Positions 1 to 6,001 of a stretch of 7,757 nt of DNA are shown here, piece after piece. The notes beneath the pieces are model-generated. The model was not told where the DNA came from. It saw only the letters and a list, made by a program, of their open reading frames with translations, and did not search any database. Both the position numbers and the translations under genes were made by a program. Origin of the DNA: Bryobacterales bacterium (GTDB lineage Bacteria > Acidobacteriota > Terriglobia > Bryobacterales > Bryobacteraceae); assembly GCA_003142355.1 (NCBI GenBank), contig PLMF01000196.1:1-7757 (forward strand), written 5' to 3'. Within the stretch, counting starts at the first letter, position 1. Each line of letters opens with the position of its first letter.

Positions 1-399
1 GTCGGAGTGGGCACGCACATCCCCGAGGTCATTGCGCAAGTGGAAGAGGAGAACTGGGATGTCGATTTCTACGCCGGCTGCGTCTATAACCGGCGGCGCA
101 CTGTGGACCAATGGAAGAAGGTGCTGAACGGCGAGATGATGGAGATGCCCGGCGACATCTACATGCAGAGCGATCCACCGCGCATGTACAAGGTAATCCG
201 GCAGACCAGGAAACCCTGCTTTGCTTTCAAGATTCTGGCCGCCGGACGCATCCCCGAGCGCGGCATCGAGCAGGCCTTCCGCACCGCTTTCGAAAGCATC
301 AAGCCCATCGACGGGGTTTACGTGGGCATGTTTCCGCGAGTCAAGGACGAGGTCCGCGAGAACGCCGAGATCGTTCACCGCATTCTCGCGCACTCCTGA
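1..399 (+). CDS. conserved hypothetical protein, C-terminal part (5' end outside window)
   Basis: The reading frame is open from the first base of the window, so the gene starts upstream; 132 residues and the TGA stop are visible. I do not recognise a named family with certainty. The visible part is soluble and compact, with a run 'GWDVDF'-like (seen as NWDVDFYAGCVYN), then RMYKVIRQTRKPCFAFKILAAGR and near the end IDGVYVGMFPRVKDEVREN. The strand-loop-helix alternation, with a lysine in a hydrophobic strand (AFKILAAGR) and a glycine-rich last strand (VYVGMF), looks like the last strands of a TIM barrel; that is inference. I have an impression of similar proteins in Acidobacteria and Planctomycetes, without known function. 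The GTG at base 7 is an internal valine, not a convincing start. The stop lies 14 bases before the dehydrogenase small-subunit gene, so it probably belongs to the same transcript and may act on the same sugar-type substrate. Confidence 0.75.
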   Translation, partial: VGVGTHIPEVIAQVEEENWDVDFYAGCVYNRRRTVDQWKKVLNGEMMEMPGDIYMQSDPPRMYKVIRQTRKPCFAFKILAAGRIPERGIEQAFRTAFESIKPIDGVYVGMFPRVKDEVRENAEIVHRILAHS

Positions 400-413
400 C
401 GAAAGGGAACCCC

Positions 414-938
414 ATGCCGAACTCGCGACGACAGTTTCTCCATGCATCCCTTTCGGCCGCGGTTGCCGGATCGGCTGCCTCCTGCGGCGCGAGCCACGGC
501 GCCAGCCCTTGGCGCTTCTTCACCGCCGAAGAAGGCCAGACCGTGGATGCCATCTGTGAGCGGATCATTCCGGCCGATCGCGACCCCGGCGCGAAAGAGG
601 CGCGCGCCGTCAACTACATCGATCTCCAGCTCACCCGGGCCTTCAAGCGATATCGGAAGGCGTATCGCGAGGGCATCGCCGCCGTGGATGCCGCCAGCCG
701 CAAGAAATTCGGCGGGCGTTTCGTGGAGCTGCCTGCCGGGCAGCAGACTGAAGTGCTCACTGATATCGAGAAAAGCTCCTCTGCGTTTTTCGAATTGATT
801 CTGGCCCACACCCGCCAGGGCTTCTATGGCGACCCGCGCCATGGCGGCAATCGCAACCGGGTGAGCTGGAAAATGATCGGCGTGCCGTTCCCGCCCATCC
901 GCGGCCGCGAGCACTACGACCAGCCCAAGGTGGGATGA
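414..938 (+). CDS. gluconate 2-dehydrogenase subunit 3 family protein (Tat-exported small subunit of a GMC dehydrogenase)
   Basis: A 174-residue protein. The N-terminus carries a twin-arginine signal, SRRQFL at residues 4-9, followed by an Ala/Ser-rich hydrophobic stretch and a cysteine at 24 in the context SAASC, which loosely fits a lipobox; it may be a Tat lipoprotein. The mature part shows family hallmarks: FFTAEEGQTVDAICERIIP (35-53) and the C-terminal GFYGDPRHGGNRNRV (136-150) followed by WKMIGVP. Subunit 3 (gamma) of membrane-bound gluconate and FAD-glucose dehydrogenases is small, binds the flavoprotein, and serves as a 'hitch-hiker' that carries it through the Tat system. The GMC flavoprotein gene starts 4 bases downstream, which fits exactly. 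I chose ATG 414 because it is preceded by GAAAGGGA (401-408) at suitable distance and places the RR motif at residues 5-6. The same frame is open further upstream (from ATG 111), but that extension overlaps the previous gene and is spurious. Confidence 0.93.
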   Translation: MPNSRRQFLHASLSAAVAGSAASCGASHGASPWRFFTAEEGQTVDAICERIIPADRDPGAKEARAVNYIDLQLTRAFKRYRKAYREGIAAVDAASRKKFGGRFVELPAGQQTEVLTDIEKSSSAFFELILAHTRQGFYGDPRHGGNRNRVSWKMIGVPFPPIRGREHYDQPKVG

Positions 939-942
939 ATCC

Positions 943-2595
943 ATGGCTTTGAAACACGTAAACGCGCTCATCGTGGGCGCCGGCGCCGGAGGCGGGGTGG
1001 TGGCTAAGGAACTGGCTGCCGCCGGTCTCAACGTGGTGCTGCTGGAGCGCGGCAACTGGTATTCGGCCGCCGATTGCCGCAAAGACGATCTCCGCAACCA
1101 GCGAACTACCGTGCTCGGCAACGCCTTCGGTCCCGATGAAGACCGCAACCCGCGCGTCGTGGTGGACGACCGCGGAGAAACTATCGTCTGGCCCAGTGAG
1201 AGTGCCTACAGCAACAACGCCGCCTGCGTGGGCGGCGGCACCTTTAGTTACGGCGCGCAGGCGTGGCGCTACCTGGAGAAAGATTTCCGCATGCGCTCCA
1301 CCTACGGAGTGGTGGCGGGAAGCACGCTCGAAGACTGGCCCATCGCTTATTCCGATCTCGAACCCTACTATGAGAAGGCCGAGTGGGAGTTGGGCGTCTC
1401 CGGCGATGTTTCGAACAATATCTTTCAGGGGCGCCGCGACAAGGGCCTGCCCATGCCGCCGCTTTCGCCGAACCAGGAGTACCAGATCCTGCTGCCGGCC
1501 GCCAAACGCCTGGGCTGGCACCCGTTCGAGCTCCCCATGCTGCGCAACTCGGTGCCTTACAACGGCCGGGCCGCCTGCATGCGGTGCCGCTGGTGCGTGG
1601 GTTTCGCCTGCGAGGTAAACGCCCGCACCGGTACCCACAACACGGTGATCCCCGCGGCTCTGGCCACCGGCAATTGCGAGGTCCGCACCGCCTCGATGAC
1701 CCGCGAAATCCTTCTCGACGATCGCGGCCACGCCAGCGGCGTGGCCTACTACGATCCCCACAACCGGCTCCAGCGGCAGACTGCCGACCTGGTGATTGTC
1801 GCCTGCGGAGCCGTCGAATCCGCCCGTCTGCTGCTCAACACCAGGCACCGGCTGTTCCCCAACGGCCTCGGCAATCGCTACGACTGGGTAGGTCGGAATC
1901 TTCACGCCCATACCTACCCGGCCGCCGCCGGCCTGTTCGACTACGACACCTACGACGACATCGGCCCCGGCGCCTCCATTGCCATCTGCGATTTCAACCA
2001 CGGCAACCCCGGCCTCGCCGGAGGCGGCATGCTCGCCAACGAGTTCATCCGCCTGCCGTACCAGTTCATGAACCAGGTTCCGCCATGGGTGCCGCGTTGG
2101 GGGCAGGCGCACAAGGATTTCGTGCGATCCGCCTACAAGCGGACCGTCACCATCATGGGTCCGGTGCAGGAGATGCCCATGTTCGACGCCCGCGTCGAGG
2201 TGGATCCGAAAGTCAAAGACTACTGGGGCATTCCCGTCGCGCGCCTGTCCGGGAAGAAGCACCCCCACACGCTCGAAATCGCGCGCTTCATGGCGGGCAA
2301 AGCCGAAACGTGGTTGCAGGAGGCCGGCGCGGTTCGAACCTGGCGGCGCATACCCGGCCCGTCCTTGAGCGGGGGCCAGCACCAGGCCGGCACCTGCCGC
2401 ATGGGCAACGATCCCAAGACCTCGGTAGTCGACCGGGATTGCCGCCTGCACGACGTGGATAACGTCTATGTCATCGACGCCAGTGTCCACGTCACCAACG
2501 GCGGGTTCAACCCGGTGCTGACCATCCTGGCCAACGCCTATCGCGCGTCCCAGCGCCTGCTGGAGGCATGGAAAGGCTCGAAGGTGCGCTCGTGA
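943..2595 (+). CDS. GMC family FAD-dependent oxidoreductase (catalytic subunit of a periplasmic sugar/polyol dehydrogenase)
   Basis: A 550-residue protein of normal family length. The N-terminal Rossmann fold has the FAD motif GAGAGG (12-17) with AKELAAAG after it and the ribose-binding acidic residue E35 in VVLLERG. ACVGGGTFSYGAQ (94-106) is the region of the GMC N-terminal signature. The C-terminal GMC domain has H480 in GGQHQAGTCRMG and N523 in NGGFNPVLTILA, matching the His/Asn active-site pair known in this superfamily. Cys 212, 215, 218 and 223 form a C-x2-C-x2-C-x4-C cluster; FAD-glucose dehydrogenases of this group bind a [3Fe-4S] cluster through cysteines in the corresponding region, so a cluster is plausible here. 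There is no signal peptide. Export with the Tat-signal small subunit encoded just upstream is the likely route. The start ATG 943 has AAGGTGGGA (927-935) at good spacing. Expected reaction: oxidation of a hydroxyl on a sugar, glycoside or polyol, with electrons passed to a cytochrome. The substrate (gluconate, glucoside C3-OH, other) cannot be assigned. Confidence 0.95.
   Translation: MALKHVNALIVGAGAGGGVVAKELAAAGLNVVLLERGNWYSAADCRKDDLRNQRTTVLGNAFGPDEDRNPRVVVDDRGETIVWPSESAYSNNAACVGGGTFSYGAQAWRYLEKDFRMRSTYGVVAGSTLEDWPIAYSDLEPYYEKAEWELGVSGDVSNNIFQGRRDKGLPMPPLSPNQEYQILLPAAKRLGWHPFELPMLRNSVPYNGRAACMRCRWCVGFACEVNARTGTHNTVIPAALATGNCEVRTASMTREILLDDRGHASGVAYYDPHNRLQRQTADLVIVACGAVESARLLLNTRHRLFPNGLGNRYDWVGRNLHAHTYPAAAGLFDYDTYDDIGPGASIAICDFNHGNPGLAGGGMLANEFIRLPYQFMNQVPPWVPRWGQAHKDFVRSAYKRTVTIMGPVQEMPMFDARVEVDPKVKDYWGIPVARLSGKKHPHTLEIARFMAGKAETWLQEAGAVRTWRRIPGPSLSGGQHQAGTCRMGNDPKTSVVDRDCRLHDVDNVYVIDASVHVTNGGFNPVLTILANAYRASQRLLEAWKGSKVRS
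2580..2584 (+). promoter_or_regulatory. ribosome binding site deciding a GTG start
   Basis: GAAGG lies 7 bases before GTG 2592, inside the 3' end of the GMC gene. The alternative ATG 2568 in the same frame has GGAGG only one base away (2562-2566), which is too close to work. The GTG overlaps the upstream TGA as GTGA, so the cytochrome is probably translationally coupled to the flavoprotein. Confidence 0.6.
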
Positions 2596-3650
2596 AGAAG
2601 ATCCTGCTCACATCCGCGCTCCTCATCGCGGCGCTGGCCCTCCTGGTCCCGGGAGCCAGCTTCTATTACGAAGTGGGCGGCGGTCGGCGCTGCGCCAGTT
2701 GCCACGAAATGCGGGAGGTCTACGACCAATGGCATTCCTCTGCGCACCGCGGCGTCGGCTGTGAAAAGTGCCATGGCTGGGCGCTCACGCTCGAAATGTC
2801 GTTTCACCTGAACAATGCGGAGCGCGCCTGGCTCCACCTGCGCGGCGACCTCCCGGAGCGGGTCCGCTTCCCGCATAAATATGTGCAGGCCATCCAGGAG
2901 CCCTGCCAGAGCTGCCACCGCCAGGAGTTCGCTTCCTGGCAGGCCGGGCCGCACAGCGCCACCTATACGCGCATCTTTCTCGATAAGAAACACAACACCG
3001 GGAACATGCCCATGGACGATTGCCTGCGCTGCCACGGCGCCTTCTTCGAAGGCGGCATCGGCGACTTGGTCTCCCCCGTCAGCCGCACCGGCCCGTGGCG
3101 CTTGCTGCCCGCGGAATTGGCGAACATGCCGAGCATGCCTTGCCTGAGCTGCCACCAGATGCACCGCCAGGGACCACAATTGCTCAAGACCGATGTGGCC
3201 GGCCGGGTTCCCGGCCCGTCGCAGGAGATCGCGCGCCCCTCGCTGGCCTTCTTCGACCGCCGCACCCGGCAGCACGTTCCGCTTCAGGACCTGCCCCTGC
3301 CCGTGATGTTGGAAGGGGCCCGCGCGGTGAAAATGAGCCGGGATCGGCGCCAGGCCCTCTGTTACCAGTGTCACGCGCCCGTTGCGAACATGCAGGTGGC
3401 GAGCGGCGACGACCGCACCGGCCTCGGCGTCCATGAGGGTATCAGTTGCCTGGCGTGCCACGCGCAGCACGGCGAGCAGACCAGGGCATCCTGCGCGTCC
3501 TGCCATCCCAAAATGTCCAACTGCGGTCTGGACGTGGAGAAAATGGATACCACGTTCAAATCCACGGACAGTAAGCACAACATTCACTGGGTGAAGTGCG
3601 CCGACTGTCATACCAAGGGAGTTCCCAAGAAGAAGGACAAGATCTCGTGA
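2592..3650 (+). CDS. nine-haem cytochrome c with NapC/NrfH-like N-terminus
   Basis: From GTG 2592 the protein has 352 residues. It opens with MKKILLTSALLIAALALLVP, a signal peptide or, more likely, an uncleaved membrane anchor as in NapC/NirT/NrfH proteins. There are nine CxxCH motifs, with the first cysteines at residues 34, 57, 105, 144, 184, 257, 286, 301 and 336. The first is CASCHEM, the CxxCHxM form in which NrfH uses the Met as haem ligand. The second follows WHSSAHRGVGCEKCH, similar to the NapC/NrfH spacing. Beyond haem 2 the protein no longer resembles the four-haem NrfH fold and looks like a multihaem c3/c554-type domain. Haem attachment would occur in the periplasm. The gene overlaps the GMC gene by 4 bases, so it is the likely electron acceptor of that dehydrogenase; orthodox gluconate dehydrogenases use a three-haem cytochrome there. 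The C-terminus is lysine-rich (VPKKKDK). An upstream start at ATG 2568 would add eight residues before the basic N-terminus and is disfavoured. Confidence 0.93.
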   Translation: MKKILLTSALLIAALALLVPGASFYYEVGGGRRCASCHEMREVYDQWHSSAHRGVGCEKCHGWALTLEMSFHLNNAERAWLHLRGDLPERVRFPHKYVQAIQEPCQSCHRQEFASWQAGPHSATYTRIFLDKKHNTGNMPMDDCLRCHGAFFEGGIGDLVSPVSRTGPWRLLPAELANMPSMPCLSCHQMHRQGPQLLKTDVAGRVPGPSQEIARPSLAFFDRRTRQHVPLQDLPLPVMLEGARAVKMSRDRRQALCYQCHAPVANMQVASGDDRTGLGVHEGISCLACHAQHGEQTRASCASCHPKMSNCGLDVEKMDTTFKSTDSKHNIHWVKCADCHTKGVPKKKDKIS

Positions 3651-3656
3651 GTAAGG
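3632..3656 (+). promoter_or_regulatory. two ribosome binding sites leaving the next start ambiguous
   Basis: GAAGGA (3632-3637) is 9 bases before GTG 3647, which overlaps the cytochrome stop as GTGA. TAAGG (3652-3656) is 8 bases before ATG 3665. Both starts are in frame and both leave an intact twin-arginine motif. The GTG repeats the overlap seen at the preceding gene junction; the ATG gives the more usual MRRRQFL start. Confidence 0.45.
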
Positions 3657-3664
3657 TTGGGCCT

Positions 3665-4729
3665 ATGCGACGTCGACAGTTTCTCCGGTCTGCCCTGGCG
3701 GCGCCTGGCATACCTTTGTTGGCGCAGAAGCGGGCAACGACGATCGAGGAATTCGATCCCCGAAATGCCAAGCTGTGCCACCGCCTGGATGCCAAGAGCA
3801 TCACCGATGACGACCTGCTCTTTCTGCACCAGATCGGCCTGCAGTGGGTCAGGCTCGAGATCGGCGAAGGCGACACGACTTTCGAGGACCTGCGAACGGC
3901 CCAGCAGCGTTTCGCCCGTCTCGGAATGCGGATCTACTCCGGCGTCCACTATTCTTATCGCTCCGTGAAGGTTCAGTTGGGACTGCCCGGGCGGGACAAG
4001 GACATCGAGACGTACTGCCGGTTCCTGCGCGACCTGGGGAAGCTGGAGATTCCGATTGCCTCGTATGACTTCCACCCGGCCAACACCTATACGACCAAGA
4101 TGGTCGAGCACCGCGGGTACACGGCGCGGGAATTCGATCTCGACGATTTCCGCAACAGAGTGGAGAAGCGGCAATTCGACCGGGAGTATTCGGCAGATGA
4201 CATTTGGGCCAACTACACCTACTTCCTGAAAGCCGTGCTGCCTGTAGCCGAAGAAGCGGGGGTGAAGCTGGCGCTGCATCCCGACGATCCGCCGGTCGCG
4301 AAGATGAACGGCGTGGCCAAGCTGTTCACCCATTACGACGGCTACCGGCGTGCCGAAGAGATCGCCGGCAATAGCCGGAACTGGGGGCTCACATTCTGCG
4401 TGGGCACGTGGTCCGAGGGCGGAGATCGCATGGGCAAGGATGTCTTCGAAATGATTCGTGATTTCGGTGGCCGCGGCAAGATCTTCGAAGTACATTTCCG
4501 GAACGTTACCGGACCTCTGCCGCACTTCGTCGAAACGCTCCCCGACGACGGCTATGTGGACATGTACCAGGTGATGAGGGCGCTCCGGCAGGTGCGGTTC
4601 AGCGGCGGCGTGGAGCCGGACCATGTACCGCGGCTGGCCGGCGATAGCGGGTTGCTGCGGGCGGGCACCGCCTACTGCATTGCATACATGCGCAGCTTGC
4701 TGCGGCGGGCCAATGAAGAGGTGGGATAA
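3665..4729 (+). CDS. mannonate dehydratase (UxuA)-like TIM-barrel protein with Tat signal
   Basis: A 354-residue protein from ATG 3665 (360 from GTG 3647). The start MRRRQFLRSALAAPG is a twin-arginine signal. The body matches the UxuA/D-mannonate dehydratase family: LALHPDDPP (202-210), NWGLTFCVG (239-247), VHFRN (276-280), GYVDMYQVMRAL (296-307) and EPDH (317-320). The four residues that bind Mn2+ in characterised members are present: H205, C245, H277 and D319. The family enzyme removes water from D-mannonate to give 2-keto-3-deoxygluconate in hexuronate breakdown, and is cytoplasmic. Two things differ here: the protein is exported, and the Arg of the usual RPDHG motif is Glu (E317), with no Gly after the His. 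An altered substrate is therefore likely, perhaps the product of the neighbouring dehydrogenase. Length is close to the usual 350-395. It follows the cytochrome gene by 14 bases or overlaps it by 4, so it is very probably in the same operon. Confidence 0.88.
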   Translation: MRRRQFLRSALAAPGIPLLAQKRATTIEEFDPRNAKLCHRLDAKSITDDDLLFLHQIGLQWVRLEIGEGDTTFEDLRTAQQRFARLGMRIYSGVHYSYRSVKVQLGLPGRDKDIETYCRFLRDLGKLEIPIASYDFHPANTYTTKMVEHRGYTAREFDLDDFRNRVEKRQFDREYSADDIWANYTYFLKAVLPVAEEAGVKLALHPDDPPVAKMNGVAKLFTHYDGYRRAEEIAGNSRNWGLTFCVGTWSEGGDRMGKDVFEMIRDFGGRGKIFEVHFRNVTGPLPHFVETLPDDGYVDMYQVMRALRQVRFSGGVEPDHVPRLAGDSGLLRAGTAYCIAYMRSLLRRANEEVG

Positions 4730-4760
4730 GACAAATCTACTCCGACCCCCGGCCACGCTC

Positions 4761-4781
4761 ATTGCGGAACGTCCCCGCAAT
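4761..4781 (+). other. small stem-loop in the intergenic gap
   Basis: In the 68-base gap between the UxuA-like gene and the next gene, ATTGCGG (4761-4767) pairs perfectly with CCGCAAT (4775-4781) across a 7-base loop. A short pyrimidine-rich tract follows (TTCGTTACCCTTTCG) but no true run of T, so it is a poor intrinsic terminator. It sits 16 bases before the chosen ATG 4798, which has no visible Shine-Dalgarno sequence, so a role at the 5' end of the downstream message is equally possible. No convincing -35/-10 pair was found in the gap. Confidence 0.3.
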
Positions 4782-4797
4782 TCGTTACCCTTTCGAC

Positions 4798-5997
4798 ATG
4801 TCCCGATGTCTTGGTCTGATTCTGTTTTTTTCCGCCGTCATTGCGCCCGCCGCCGATTGGCCGCAGTGGCGCGGGCCTGACCGCGACGGGAAATCCGCGG
4901 ACACCGGCCTGCTGGACTCGTGGCCCAAGGGCGGCCCGCGCCTTCTCTGGAAGGCGCAGGATCTGGGCGAGGGTTATTCCGGGCCTGCCATCGCCGGCGA
5001 TCGTCTCTACATTCAGGGCCAGCAGGGCGGGCAGCAGTTCGTCATGGCCTATGACGTTCATACCGGCAAGCAGCTTTGGAAGACGCCGGCCGGCAAGTCC
5101 TTCAACGGCGATCGGGGGAATGGTCCTCGGGGTACGCCTACGGTGGAGGGCGCGCGCCTGTATGCACTGTCCGCCGATGGCACGCTGGTGTGCCTCGAAA
5201 CCGCCACCGGTAAACGCGTTTGGGGACTGGACTTCGTCGAGCGCTTCGGCGGCCGGCTGCCCAACTGGGGGTACAGCGAATCGCCGCTGGTGGATGGCGA
5301 CCGCCTCATTGCGACACCCGGTGGGCGCGCGGCGGCTGTAGTGGCGCTGAACAAGAACACCGGCGACCTCCTCTGGAAGTCGCAGGACGATCGGCCCGGC
5401 TATTCCTCGGCGGTTGCCTTGGATATCGGCGGCACGCACGCCCTGGCCCTGCTCACCGCGGAGGCCGCCATCGGGCTGGACGCCAAGGATGGCGCGCTGC
5501 TGTGGCGCTACTCCCGAGTCGCCAACCGCACCGCGAACGTTGCTACTCCCATCGTGCACGACGGCTGCGTGTTCTATTCCACCGATTACGGTACGGGTTG
5601 CACGCTGCTCAAGCCCACCCCGGACGGCAAGACCGCCGAGGTCTATTTCAATCGGGACATGCGCAACCACTACACTACCTCGGTGCTGGTGGGCGACTAC
5701 CTTTACGGGTTTTCGAGTGAAATTCTCACCGCCATCGAGTTCAAAACGGGAAAGGTCGCATGGCGCAATCGCAGCGTCGGCAAGGGCAATTGCATCTATG
5801 CCGGCGAGCGCCTCTATTGCATGGGCGAAGATGGCGCGGTCGGGCTGATCGACCCCACGCCCGCCGCCTACAAGGAAGTTTCAAGGTTCGAGATCCCGCG
5901 CGGCTCCTACAACACGTGGACCCCGCCGGTAGTCGCCAACGGCCAGTTCTACCTGCGGGAGCAGAGCAATCTTTACTGTTACAACGTCAAAAGGTGA
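4798..5997 (+). CDS. secreted PQQ-like beta-propeller repeat protein
   Basis: A 399-residue protein from ATG 4798. MSRCLGLILFFSAVIAPAA is a Sec signal peptide, probably cut just before DWPQWRGP. The mature part has repeated propeller-blade motifs of the type x-D-x-x-T-G-x-x-x-W: YDVHTGKQLWK (85-95), LETATGKRVW (133-142), LNKNTGDLLWK (184-194), LDAKDGALLWR (227-237) and IEFKTGKVAWR (313-323), consistent with a seven- or eight-bladed propeller. The family includes BamB-like scaffolds and PQQ quinoprotein dehydrogenases; I see no calcium/PQQ pocket motif or vicinal cysteines, so cofactor binding is not supported. Proteins starting ADWPQWRGP are frequent in Acidobacteria and Planctomycetes and usually lack a defined role. 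A TTG start at 4762 in the same frame would put twelve non-signal residues in front and is disfavoured. No clear Shine-Dalgarno site precedes ATG 4798. The gene is the first after the 68-base gap and leads into the ankyrin gene four bases further on. Confidence 0.88.
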   Translation: MSRCLGLILFFSAVIAPAADWPQWRGPDRDGKSADTGLLDSWPKGGPRLLWKAQDLGEGYSGPAIAGDRLYIQGQQGGQQFVMAYDVHTGKQLWKTPAGKSFNGDRGNGPRGTPTVEGARLYALSADGTLVCLETATGKRVWGLDFVERFGGRLPNWGYSESPLVDGDRLIATPGGRAAAVVALNKNTGDLLWKSQDDRPGYSSAVALDIGGTHALALLTAEAAIGLDAKDGALLWRYSRVANRTANVATPIVHDGCVFYSTDYGTGCTLLKPTPDGKTAEVYFNRDMRNHYTTSVLVGDYLYGFSSEILTAIEFKTGKVAWRNRSVGKGNCIYAGERLYCMGEDGAVGLIDPTPAAYKEVSRFEIPRGSYNTWTPPVVANGQFYLREQSNLYCYNVKR

Positions 5998-6001
5998 TCG
6001 C

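Noticed and set aside
111..413. Upstream extension of the small-subunit frame
   Set aside because: It overlaps the preceding gene almost fully and would bury the Tat signal more than 100 residues inside the protein.
425..441. A 13-base identity shared by the two Tat signals (near 428-441 and 3673-3686)
   Set aside because: It codes the same R-Q-F-L motif in both genes with the same codons; protein conservation and codon bias explain it without a repeat.
935..952. ATG overlapping the small-subunit stop (ATGA)
   Set aside because: It is out of frame with the GMC protein and reaches a stop after five codons; ATG 943 has the good ribosome site.
757..2490. Open frame of 577 codons on the - strand opposite the GMC gene
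   Set aside because: It lies wholly antisense to a gene with clear FAD and active-site motifs; its translation is low-complexity Gly/Ala/Val/His-rich with no family motif. Long antisense frames are expected in GC-rich DNA.
2538..3611. Open frame of 357 codons on the - strand opposite the cytochrome
   Set aside because: Antisense to nine in-frame CxxCH motifs; no recognisable domain and composition typical of a shadow frame.
4697..4730. Possible promoter TTGCTG ... GATAAG before the propeller
   Set aside because: The spacing is about 22 bases and the -10 match is poor, and it lies in coding sequence; not supportable.
3608..4780. Open frame of 390 codons on the - strand opposite the UxuA-like gene
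   Set aside because: The + strand carries the conserved metal-site motifs; the antisense translation has none and looks like a codon-bias artefact.
4798..5997. Reading the propeller as a PQQ-dependent alcohol or glucose dehydrogenase
   Set aside because: Blade repeats are present but the protein is short for that class, and I see no vicinal cysteines or other cofactor-site motif.
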